From CAZKUN01 sp964555935 (GTDB taxonomy: Bacteria; Armatimonadota; Zipacnadia; Zipacnadales; VGFC01), in NCBI GenBank assembly GCA_964555935.1, contig CAZKUN010000074.1:1-35732 (forward strand): a stretch of DNA of 35,732 nucleotides, read 5' to 3'. Positions 25,051 to 35,732 of the stretch are shown in pieces. Made by a program: the position numbers and the translations under genes. A model generated the notes under the pieces. That model saw only the letters and a program-made list of their open reading frames with translations, did not search any database and was not told where the DNA came from. Numbering within the stretch: position 1 is the stretch's first letter; each line of letters opens with the position of its first letter.

Positions 25051-26428
25051 GTGCCGGCTCCTTGGACCGTTTCCTCGAAGCGTAGTCGAGCACTCCCTTT
25101 ATCTCAGCGATGGAGCACACGGGCAGCACGCGGATGAATAGGAGGAAGAGGGTGAAGAACAGTCCGAAGACCCCAATCAGGATCGCCCATTCATTGCCGG
25201 TTGGTATGTACATGGCCCAACTGCTGGGCAGGAAGTCCCGGTGCAGCGAGATCACGATGATGACGAAGCGCTCAAGCCACATGCCGATGGTAACAAAGAC
25301 ACAGACGACGCCGATGATCCACGGCGTCCGCCGGGCCCGTCCCCACCACATGATCTGCGGCGCGGCTACGTTGCAGAACACCATCCCCCAGAAAGCCGGG
25401 GCGTATGGCCCAAGGGCGCGGTTGCGGAAAGCGGCCATCTCATACTCGTTCCCGCTGTACCAAGCCATGAAGACCTCGATGGCGTAGGAGAACCCCACGA
25501 CCAGCCCAGCCAGGAGCATGATCTTACACATCCAGTTGAAGTGCTGGATGGTGATGTACGCCTCGAGCCGCATGGTCTTGCGCGTAACGAGCAGCAGAAG
25601 CATGACGAACGCCAGCCCGGAGAAGATCGCCCCCGCGACGAAGTAGGGGGGGAAGATGGTGCTGTGCCAGCCCGGGATGACCGCCGTGCAGAAGTCGAAG
25701 CTAACGATGGTGTGAACCGACACGACGAGTGGCGTGGCCAAGACGGCCAGCAGCGCGTATATCGTCTCGTACCGATGCCAAGACCGCGCCGATCCATTCC
25801 ATCCAAAGCTGAGGAGGCCGTATATCATCCGCCGGAGCTTCGACGGCGCCTTGTCCCGCAACGTCGCGAGATCGGGGAGCATCCCGATATACCAGAATAT
25901 CAAGGAGATGGTGAAGTAGGTCCCGATGGCGAAGAAATCCCAGAGCAGCGGGCTGCGGAAGTTGACCCACAGGTCGCCGCGGTTGTTGGGATACGGGATG
26001 ATCCAGTAGAAGTACCACGGTCGCCCCATGTGAATCAGCGGGAAGACGCCGGCACACATCACGGCGAAGATGGTCATGGCCTCGGCGGCGCGATTGATCG
26101 AGGTGCGCCACTTCTGCCGGAACAGGAACAGGACGGCCGAGATGAGCGTCCCGGCGTGGCCGATACCGATCCAGAAGACGAAGTTGGTGATAGCGAAGCC
26201 CCAGCCGACCGTCTTGTTCAATCCCCAGACACCGATCCCGTGCCACATCTCGTAGCCCATGGCGTAGGCGCCGACGAGGAAGGTTGTTGCCGCCACGATG
26301 AACCCAACCCACCACGCGGGGCCCGGCTTCCTGAAGACCTCGCGAACGATGTCCTCAGTTACTTCGCCAGTGCCCCTTGGTGGATCGACCAAGGGTTCTC
26401 TGAGATCGGATACGGGGGTGCTGGCCAC
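25043..26428 (-). CDS. actC: Alternative complex III quinol-oxidising membrane subunit ActC (NrfD-like)
   Basis: A 461-residue NrfD/PsrC-family membrane protein with about ten helices. In ACIII this subunit carries the outer quinol site and passes electrons to the iron-sulfur subunit ActB. Family landmarks include GIGVWGLNKTVGWGFAITNF, FWIGIGHAGTLISAVL, FPLIHMGRPWYFYWIIPYPN and SVHTIVSFDFCTAVIPGWHS, with the histidine and aspartate residues thought to serve quinol chemistry and proton transfer. The GTG start at 26428 lies seven bases after the actB stop, with GGAG upstream inside actB. Confidence 0.96.
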   Translation of the reverse strand: MASTPVSDLREPLVDPPRGTGEVTEDIVREVFRKPGPAWWVGFIVAATTFLVGAYAMGYEMWHGIGVWGLNKTVGWGFAITNFVFWIGIGHAGTLISAVLFLFRQKWRTSINRAAEAMTIFAVMCAGVFPLIHMGRPWYFYWIIPYPNNRGDLWVNFRSPLLWDFFAIGTYFTISLIFWYIGMLPDLATLRDKAPSKLRRMIYGLLSFGWNGSARSWHRYETIYALLAVLATPLVVSVHTIVSFDFCTAVIPGWHSTIFPPYFVAGAIFSGLAFVMLLLLVTRKTMRLEAYITIQHFNWMCKIMLLAGLVVGFSYAIEVFMAWYSGNEYEMAAFRNRALGPYAPAFWGMVFCNVAAPQIMWWGRARRTPWIIGVVCVFVTIGMWLERFVIIVISLHRDFLPSSWAMYIPTGNEWAILIGVFGLFFTLFLLFIRVLPVCSIAEIKGVLDYASRKRSKEPAHE

Positions 26429-26435
26429 CGGCTGC

Positions 26436-29345
26436 TCACGCTCCTTCGTCGGTGTTTCTCACTTTTTTGAGATAATGGATCGATGGTCGCCTGTTCAGTT
26501 CTTCAAGCACGCGGTAGGCGCGGGGCGACGCAATGAGCTTCGAGACCTGGCTGTCGCGATCCGCCATGTTGCCGAAGGTAATGGCATCGGCCGGGCAGCT
26601 CTGCTGACACGCCGTCTGCACTTCACCATCGCCTGCTACGCGGCCCTCGCGTTTCGCCACGGCCTTCGCCCCCTCAAGTCGTTGGAGGCAGAAGCTGCAT
26701 TTCTCCATGACGCCGCGGGTCCGCACGGTGACATCGGGATTGAGCGCCAGGTTCTGGGTCACGTCGTCGCTGGTGTTGTTGAAGAAATTGAAGCGACGGA
26801 CCTTATACGGGCAGTTGTTCTCGCAATAGCGCGTGCCCACGCACCTGTTGTAGATCTGGACGCTGAGGCCCTGGTCGTCATGCACCGTAGCCAACACGGG
26901 GCAAACCGTCTCGCAGGAGGCGTTGGCGCACTGCTGGCACAGCATCGGCTGATGCACCACTTGCGGCGAGTCGGGGTCGCCGGTGAAGTAACGGTCTATC
27001 CGGATCCAGTGCATCTCGCGCCGACGCCCAACTTCCTCACGTCCCACCACGGCCACGTTGTTCTCAACGTCACACGCCGTCACGCATGCCGAGCACCCCA
27101 TGCACTTCGCCAAGTCGATGACCATGCCCCACTTGTAGTCGCCGTGCTCGTGGTCTTTCCACAGGTCAACATCGTGCGCGTTGACGGGATGCCCCTCGGA
27201 GTGGTCGACCTCCTGGACTAGGGGCCGGCCTTCCATTGAGTCGTGGGTCTGCGTCCTGGCGAACGTAATGCTCTCGCCCGTCGGGCTGACGCTGCTGATG
27301 ACGCCACTGGTCTGGCGGCGTCCTCCGCGCATGGCAACGAGAGGGTACGCGCTGACGCCCACGTTGTCGCCTACCGCCCCGGCGCGCGTCCGACCGTAGC
27401 CCAAGCCGATGGAAACGGTGCGCGCGTGCTGTCCCGGTTGGATATGCGCGGGGATCTTGATGGACCCGCCGTCGACCTGGATGTCGACCAACTGCCCCTC
27501 GGCTATGCCATTGTCACTGGCAAGCGAATGGGAGATGGCTGCGTAGTTGTCCCAGGTAATCTTGGTGATGGGATCTGGGAGTTCCTGAAGCCAGGCGTTT
27601 CCGGCCGCCGCCCCCTCACGGAGCGCCACCGTCTCGAACACCTCGACTTCGAGGTCGCTTCCAGGCGACAGAGTCGTCGCAAGAGCCCTGGCGCCCGCCG
27701 CCGCGTCGCCCCACTGGAGCGACGGCGCGTCCTGGCTCGGCGGCACCTCAATGAAGCCCCGCTGGAGCATCGCATCCCAGAATGACTGGAAGTCGCTGAA
27801 CTCGGTCTGGCGGGGGAAGACGCTTGTCCGCCAGTGGCGCTTCAGGTACTCGTGGAAGGAGACGTCCTCGCCGCTCCACTTCAGCAAACTGTCTTCGAAC
27901 GCCCGCGTGTCGTAGAGCGGGCGAATCGTCGGCTGGAACAGGCTGAGGCGTCCGTCCTGAGGCTCCGCATCCCCCCATGCCTCCATGGGGTGATCGGCGG
28001 GACTGTGCCACTTGGCCACAGCCGCCGTCTCATCCGGAGTGCAGGCGAAGGAGACTGAGCACTCCACCTTGCCCAGCGCGGACGTGAATTCGTCGGCATC
28101 CGGGTACGTGTAGGCCGGATTGCAGCCGTGGATCAAGACGGCGTCCACGTCTCCCCGCTGCATCTCCTCGATCAGCTCCGCCATCTCGGCGTCCTGACCC
28201 ATTCGCTGCTGTGAGGGGCGACTGAGGTCGACTGTCTCGCCCTCGTTGCCGAGGACCGCGTTCAGGAGTAGCACTGCCGCTTGAACTGAGGCATCGTTGG
28301 AATCCGACACCACGAGGCTGCGGCTTCGCGCATTCAGGAGCGCGCGCGCTACGGTTGCCAGGCCAGAGCCAGCGCCGGTAGGTAGAGCCGCCGCGGCCGC
28401 CACGCCCAACTCCCCGGCCACGTGCGCAGCGAGCGCGGCCACGTAGGCTGCCTGCTCAGACGGCGAGACAGCATATCGGTGGTCGGCGTTGCTGCCCGTC
28501 AACGACATGCGCGACTCGAACTGAAAGTGGCGCGACATCTTGCCGTGCTGGCCATCAGGGCTGCGACCAGCGGAGTATTGCTTGGCAAACTCAACCGGAG
28601 ACAACCATGTCCCCAGGAAGTCGGCGCCGAAGCTGACGATCACGTCCGCCCGGTCGAAACGGTAGCTGGGAATCAGTGGTCGCCCGCATGCAACGCGGTA
28701 CGCCTCGCGAATCGCATCCAGCGAGAGGGCGTCGTAGACGATGTGTCGGCCCTGCCCGAACGTGTCGACGAAGTCGGAGATCGCCGCGAGGGCCGCCGGC
28801 CCGGTGACCGTGCCGGTCAGCACGACGACCTTCCCGCCTCGATCCCTGGCCTGGCTTAGCTGTTTGGTGATTTCGCTGTCGATCTGCTCCCAGGAGGAGG
28901 CGCCACCGGCGGAACTCGGCTGTGTCTGCCTGCCCGCGTAGTAGAGCCCGAGCGGCGCCGCCTGCCCCACCGCACACAGCCCCCCGCGCGAAACAGCGTG
29001 GTCCGGATTGCCCTCGAACTTGACTGGGCGCCCATCGAGGACTTTGGCCAGCGCCCCGCATGCGGCGCTGCATCCATGGCAGGTGGTGGCGTACCAGCTC
29101 GCAACGCCGGGGGTCATCTCGGGCGGCTGGTTCAGATAGGGGATTATCTTCTCCGTCGGCTTCTGACAGCCGGCGATGGCCCCCACGGCCAAAGCCGACC
29201 CCATCAGCTTAAGGAAGCCTCGACGGTCCACGCCCAGCGCGCCCGGCAGGATCGAGCGGACATCAGATTCCGCGTCAGACCCGCCCGTGTGGGGCTGCTG
29301 GTTCTCTGGACTCGTCAAGCCTCTATCGTTCTCGAAGTCCCGCAC
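26436..29345 (-). CDS. actB: Alternative complex III iron-sulfur subunit ActB (molybdopterin-like plus ferredoxin domains)
   Basis: A 969-residue extracytoplasmic subunit. Twin-arginine motif RRGFLKLMGS (41-50) followed by a hydrophobic run and lipobox-like AGC at C60 indicates Tat export and possibly lipidation. Residues about 75-700 resemble the molybdoenzyme catalytic fold but, as known for ActB, would bind no molybdenum. From about 740 come four ferredoxin-type cysteine groups: C748 in CMGCSACVTACDVENNVAVV, CQQCANASCETVCPV, NRCVGTRYCENNCPYKVRRF, and CSFCLQRL with CQQSCPADAITFG, giving up to four clusters that relay electrons from quinol to the hemes. The GTG at 29345 is chosen because GGGAAGG precedes it by nine bases and an upstream extension would run into the preceding gene. 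It begins 17 bases after the ActA-chimera stop. Confidence 0.95.
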   Translation of the reverse strand: MRDFENDRGLTSPENQQPHTGGSDAESDVRSILPGALGVDRRGFLKLMGSALAVGAIAGCQKPTEKIIPYLNQPPEMTPGVASWYATTCHGCSAACGALAKVLDGRPVKFEGNPDHAVSRGGLCAVGQAAPLGLYYAGRQTQPSSAGGASSWEQIDSEITKQLSQARDRGGKVVVLTGTVTGPAALAAISDFVDTFGQGRHIVYDALSLDAIREAYRVACGRPLIPSYRFDRADVIVSFGADFLGTWLSPVEFAKQYSAGRSPDGQHGKMSRHFQFESRMSLTGSNADHRYAVSPSEQAAYVAALAAHVAGELGVAAAAALPTGAGSGLATVARALLNARSRSLVVSDSNDASVQAAVLLLNAVLGNEGETVDLSRPSQQRMGQDAEMAELIEEMQRGDVDAVLIHGCNPAYTYPDADEFTSALGKVECSVSFACTPDETAAVAKWHSPADHPMEAWGDAEPQDGRLSLFQPTIRPLYDTRAFEDSLLKWSGEDVSFHEYLKRHWRTSVFPRQTEFSDFQSFWDAMLQRGFIEVPPSQDAPSLQWGDAAAGARALATTLSPGSDLEVEVFETVALREGAAAGNAWLQELPDPITKITWDNYAAISHSLASDNGIAEGQLVDIQVDGGSIKIPAHIQPGQHARTVSIGLGYGRTRAGAVGDNVGVSAYPLVAMRGGRRQTSGVISSVSPTGESITFARTQTHDSMEGRPLVQEVDHSEGHPVNAHDVDLWKDHEHGDYKWGMVIDLAKCMGCSACVTACDVENNVAVVGREEVGRRREMHWIRIDRYFTGDPDSPQVVHQPMLCQQCANASCETVCPVLATVHDDQGLSVQIYNRCVGTRYCENNCPYKVRRFNFFNNTSDDVTQNLALNPDVTVRTRGVMEKCSFCLQRLEGAKAVAKREGRVAGDGEVQTACQQSCPADAITFGNMADRDSQVSKLIASPRAYRVLEELNRRPSIHYLKKVRNTDEGA

Positions 29346-29362
29346 CGCGTTGCACCTTCCCT

Positions 29363-30985
29363 TTAGAAATGGCACGTCGAGCACTCGGTGGGTGGCGCGA
29401 CATCTTCGACGCCCTCCGGAGGGCTCACCGCATACTCCCGATGGCACTTGACGCACCAACCCATGCTCAGGTGCTGGGTCTGCTCGATACGGGGCATCTC
29501 TTCGACGGCGCCATGGCAAGTCTGGCACTCGACGCCCTTGGTCACGTGAGCGCTATGGTCGAAGTGCACGAAGTCCGCGATGTCATGTACGCGGACCCAT
29601 TCGATAGGCACGTCATTCTCGATGGCCGCCGCAATCTTCTTGACCTCGTCCGAGTCCTTCAGCGTCTCCGAGTGACAGTTCATACACACGCCAGCCGGCG
29701 GAACGCCCGCCACAGCCGCCTTGCGGGCGCTGAAATGGCAGTACTCGCAGTCGATGGAGTTGTCCTTGGCGTGGACCTTGTGGGAGAACTCGATGGGCTG
29801 CTGTGGGGCGTAGCCTGTCTGGTTTCCCAGCCAGGCGTAGTGTTTGGGGCTGTAGTAGGCCACCGCGCCGGCAACGGTGATCACGACGGACAGGCAGATG
29901 AGGAGCGGGGCGTGAATCTGCCCGCTCCTGGGGCCCGCCCCCGGTACCGCTGCAGCTCTCTCAGTGCCGCCGACATAGTGGCGCATCTGATTCGTTATCT
30001 CCCAGAGATTGATCCCAGCGACGAGTACCGCAAGACCGACAAATACGGCCGGAGCGACGAGGTGGGCCATCAAGGACTCCGGGACCTGAGTGGCGCCCGC
30101 GTATGTGCACGCGAAGAACATTCCATACGTGAAATTCCTCGCGAAATTGACCATGCGATAGTCGACCACGCGGGATCGCTCAGCGCTGAGAAGCATCCGC
30201 AGTTCGGCCGTCAGCACGGCCACGAAGAAAAGGACCACGAATGCCCAGATGACGCTCATGGACCAGACGAGAAAGGAAAGGCGCTCCGGCGCGGCCATGT
30301 ACAGGGACACCTGAGCCAAGACCGAGATTGAGAGCGCTCCGTGCGTGATGTTATTGGGAGCAACCCAGTTCTCGAGTTGAGCTCTGACTCCGCGGACGAT
30401 CCACATGTAGAAGAAGACGTACACGTAGAGCGCCAGACCGAGGAAATTCAGAGCCAAGAACAGTGGAAGCATCCCCTCGGCCCACGGCCAGACGTGCAGC
30501 GAGCTGATGACGACAGATTGCGTGGACACGGTGGTCAGCAAGGCGGCTCCGTTGATGCCGTCACCCATCTCCCCACCGGCAATCCTCCGCACGAACCAGG
30601 CGATATAGTATGCCCAACACACCCAGCCCAGAATGTTGAAGGCCTGCGCCAACTCGCTCTGATGGGCGAACTTGGCCAGAGCCACTGCCAGAACATTTGC
30701 GCCCGCCGCCCACGTGCCCATGCCGAAGTTGTCGGCTGTGGGTTGTAGGAATGTCTGAGGGGCGCGTGCGAACCGGACGGCGATAGTGGCGAAGATGACT
30801 ACAGCAAGCAGCAGCAGACCGTAGGAGACTGGCCCGAGGTACTGATCCAGCGTGGCCTCATCCAGACCCATGCGGGTCAGCAGGTGCGGCCCCGCGAATA
30901 GCAGCCAGATGCCGAGGGCCATGACCATGCCAGGCGCCGGCAAGTACTCGCTCTTGTTGGTGAATACGCCGTCCAACTTTGCCAT
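29363..30985 (-). CDS. Chimera: TDT/SLAC1-type anion-channel domain fused to pentaheme cytochrome ActA
   Basis: A 540-residue protein in the ActA position. Residues about 15-335 form roughly ten membrane helices that match the tellurite-resistance/dicarboxylate transporter (TDT, SLAC1-like) family: NFGMGTWAAGANVLAVALA (86-104), GINGAALLTTVSTQSVVI (143-160, the NG..L..V.TQSV hallmark), PNNITHGALSISVLAQ (210-225) and DYRMVNFARNFTYGMFF. After a linker (338-358) and one helix (359-378) comes standard ActA sequence (GYAPQQPIEFSHKVHA) with five CxxCH heme sites at C413, C434, C487, C511 and C535; the last histidine is the next-to-last residue. Normal ActA has only the final helix plus hemes. SLAC1-fold proteins are anion channels, some passing nitrate, so nitrate or nitrite movement is an attractive but unproved role. 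Start at 30985, three bases after narI. Confidence 0.9.
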   Translation of the reverse strand: MAKLDGVFTNKSEYLPAPGMVMALGIWLLFAGPHLLTRMGLDEATLDQYLGPVSYGLLLLAVVIFATIAVRFARAPQTFLQPTADNFGMGTWAAGANVLAVALAKFAHQSELAQAFNILGWVCWAYYIAWFVRRIAGGEMGDGINGAALLTTVSTQSVVISSLHVWPWAEGMLPLFLALNFLGLALYVYVFFYMWIVRGVRAQLENWVAPNNITHGALSISVLAQVSLYMAAPERLSFLVWSMSVIWAFVVLFFVAVLTAELRMLLSAERSRVVDYRMVNFARNFTYGMFFACTYAGATQVPESLMAHLVAPAVFVGLAVLVAGINLWEITNQMRHYVGGTERAAAVPGAGPRSGQIHAPLLICLSVVITVAGAVAYYSPKHYAWLGNQTGYAPQQPIEFSHKVHAKDNSIDCEYCHFSARKAAVAGVPPAGVCMNCHSETLKDSDEVKKIAAAIENDVPIEWVRVHDIADFVHFDHSAHVTKGVECQTCHGAVEEMPRIEQTQHLSMGWCVKCHREYAVSPPEGVEDVAPPTECSTCHF

Positions 30986-30988
30986 CGG

Positions 30989-31672
30989 TTAGCGCTGCCA
31001 CCTTCGGCTCGGGTTCTTGTTCCAAATCACCTGCTGCGGACGGCTCCAGAGGTACTTCCACGGCACGACTAGGACGTGCGCCAAGCGCGAGAATGGCAAG
31101 ATCGCGACCAGGGCGAACGCTCCGATCACGTGTAGCTTGACTACCAGAGGCAGGACGCTCAGCAGCGCCGAATCCGGCTGAAGCACGCACAGAGACCGCA
31201 GGTAGGGAACCATGGCCACGGCAAACCAGTTCGAGCCCCACCGCAAGGTGAGGGCCATGTAGACCCCAAGGCCGACCTGCGCGATGAGGAGCACCAGCAA
31301 GACAACGTCCATGGGCGTCGTTACCGCGCGTATGCGGGCCCTGACCGCGCGCCGAACGCCGAGGCTCACGATCCCCGTGAGAGCCGCCAGGCCAAACACC
31401 AGCGCCGAGACCTCCAGGATGTAGAGGCGAAGCGGAGCCCCGTTGAAGGCCAGCAACTGCTCGGGCAAGAGGAAACCCAAGAGATGCCCAATCAACAGGA
31501 TGATGATGCCGTAGTGCCAGGCGACCGTGCCGAAGAAGAGATCCTCGCCCTCCAGGAGCTGAGACGACAGACTGGAGTACGTGAAGCGGTCCTTCAGGTA
31601 ACGGCGCACGCACTCGACGAGCGCAATGGCCACCGCTGCGTATGGAAACAACTCGAAGAGTACCCTGTCCAC
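30989..31672 (-). CDS. narI: Respiratory nitrate reductase gamma subunit (cytochrome b)
   Basis: A 227-residue membrane cytochrome b with five helices that oxidises quinol and passes electrons through two hemes to NarH. All four heme-ligand histidines are present: H53 and H63 (AWHYGIIILLIGHLLGF) and H181 and H199 (KLHVIGAFALVAILPFSRLAH), matching the spacing in the well-studied enterobacterial enzyme. The complex can therefore take electrons straight from quinol and does not depend on ACIII. GTG start at 31672 with AAGGGAG eight bases upstream. The gene follows narJ by 28 bases and is three bases before the ActA chimera. Confidence 0.95.
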   Translation of the reverse strand: MDRVLFELFPYAAVAIALVECVRRYLKDRFTYSSLSSQLLEGEDLFFGTVAWHYGIIILLIGHLLGFLLPEQLLAFNGAPLRLYILEVSALVFGLAALTGIVSLGVRRAVRARIRAVTTPMDVVLLVLLIAQVGLGVYMALTLRWGSNWFAVAMVPYLRSLCVLQPDSALLSVLPLVVKLHVIGAFALVAILPFSRLAHVLVVPWKYLWSRPQQVIWNKNPSRRWQR

Positions 31673-31700
31673 TGCGAAGGCTCCCTTAAAAGCCAGGTTG

Positions 31701-32273
31701 CTACTGCGAGGTCACCGAGTCGGTGACAACCTCCGAGGCACCGCGTGCAGCCCCTGATTGCAGGTCGTGCTCCAGCACCGCCGTTACCGCCAGCAGCGGG
31801 TTACGATACGGGTTGTCGGCATCTGCCAGGCACTCGTCCATCTTGGCCAGCGCGGGCAGGATGCATTCCTCGATAATGTCGTGGCAGACCTCGGTCCCCG
31901 TGATCCGCGCCAGCCATCTCAGCAGTACCGCCAGGTGGTCGGGAAGCTCCACGTCGTTGCCGAGCCCTACCTCGACTTGGCTCTCCCGGAGGTGAGCGAG
32001 AAACGCTCCGCGCTGGTAGTCCTCGCCGAAGATATGGAAACCAACCTCAAGGGCGCACACTGGCGTCAGGTCGAACGTATTGGTGTAGCGCTCCTGCATC
32101 ATGTCCAGCGAGGTGCCGGTGACGTAGGCCTGTAGATCCGTCAGCAGTTCCGCCGCCGCCGGATACGAAATGTCCAACTCGGCCCGGCAGGCCTCGACCG
32201 CGGGCCCGGGGTGCTCGGTCGGATACTCCAGCAGCGCTGCAAGTTTCTCGTAGGCGTGGTTTCTCAATGCCAT
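31701..32273 (-). CDS. narJ: Nitrate reductase maturation chaperone NarJ
   Basis: A 190-residue cytoplasmic TorD/NarJ-type chaperone, all-helical. It binds apo-NarG and helps insert the molybdenum cofactor and iron-sulfur cluster before membrane assembly; it is not part of the final enzyme. Typical features are the start AYEKLAALLEYPTE, QERYTNTFDLTPVCALEVGFHIFGEDYQRGAFLAHLR, and LPDHLAVLLRWLAR. It lies between narH and narI as usual. ATG at 32273 is four bases after the narH stop. Confidence 0.95.
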   Translation of the reverse strand: MALRNHAYEKLAALLEYPTEHPGPAVEACRAELDISYPAAAELLTDLQAYVTGTSLDMMQERYTNTFDLTPVCALEVGFHIFGEDYQRGAFLAHLRESQVEVGLGNDVELPDHLAVLLRWLARITGTEVCHDIIEECILPALAKMDECLADADNPYRNPLLAVTAVLEHDLQSGAARGASEVVTDSVTSQ

Positions 32274-32277
32274 TGAC

Positions 32278-33774
<1,497 letters not shown>

Positions 33775-33783
33775 GCGGACCTC

Positions 33784-35732
<1,949 letters not shown>

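Noticed and set aside
25241..26470. 409-codon plus-strand open frame
   Set aside because: Antisense to actC, with a composition rich in D, R, P and H typical of shadow frames; actC is unmistakable.
29346..29528. 61-codon upstream extension of actB
   Set aside because: It overlaps the heme-binding end of the preceding ActA chimera and is Arg-rich nonsense; the GTG at 29345 has a good ribosome site and leads into the Tat signal.

Overview
The window is GC-rich, gene-dense bacterial DNA with short intergenic gaps and many GTG, TTG and probably CTG starts. The best taxonomic hint is a type IV prepilin-like protein (3560-4288) whose N-terminus continues into FPVFARAREKAR and a C-terminal H-x9-DG motif. 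That version is especially common in Armatimonadota, so an uncultivated member of that phylum, or a related planctomycete-like environmental lineage, is my inference. No rRNA or tRNA gene, CRISPR array, insertion sequence or phage gene was recognised.

Left part (1-6050): a secreted protein cut by the left edge and an ADP-ribosylglycohydrolase run leftward. A LacI-type regulator with a clear promoter and a likely own operator runs rightward. It is followed by the prepilin-like protein, a 69-residue putative lipoprotein, a strong hairpin terminator and a Gfo/Idh/MocA oxidoreductase with an extra cysteine cluster.

Middle-left (6050-13910): an aldehyde:ferredoxin oxidoreductase (AOR) overlaps a MoaD-like protein, followed by an unusual fusion of glycine-cleavage T-protein with an archaeal-type serine hydroxymethyltransferase. 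Converging on it is gcvH-gcvPA-gcvPB. Together these give the H, P and T proteins plus SHMT; the L-protein is not in the window.

Middle (14067-22556): a secreted carbohydrate-active island with a 1331-residue clan GH-A glycosidase, a GH62 arabinofuranosidase, and a convergent 1130-residue secreted protein with a GATase1-like domain and what looks like a metal-ligand-depleted PHP domain.

Right part (22808 to the right edge): one leftward, tightly packed gene string, narG(partial)-narH-narJ-narI-actA*-actB-actC-actD-actE-actF, closed by a hairpin terminator. It joins a membrane-bound nitrate reductase to a complete alternative complex III (ACIII). The ActA position holds a chimera: an N-terminal TDT/SLAC1-type anion-channel domain of about 335 residues fused to a canonical pentaheme ActA cytochrome. 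This is the strongest candidate for an undescribed system: a nitrate-respiration module in which an anion-channel fold is covalently part of a quinol-oxidising complex encoded with nitrate reductase. No separate NarK nitrate/nitrite transporter is visible in the window.
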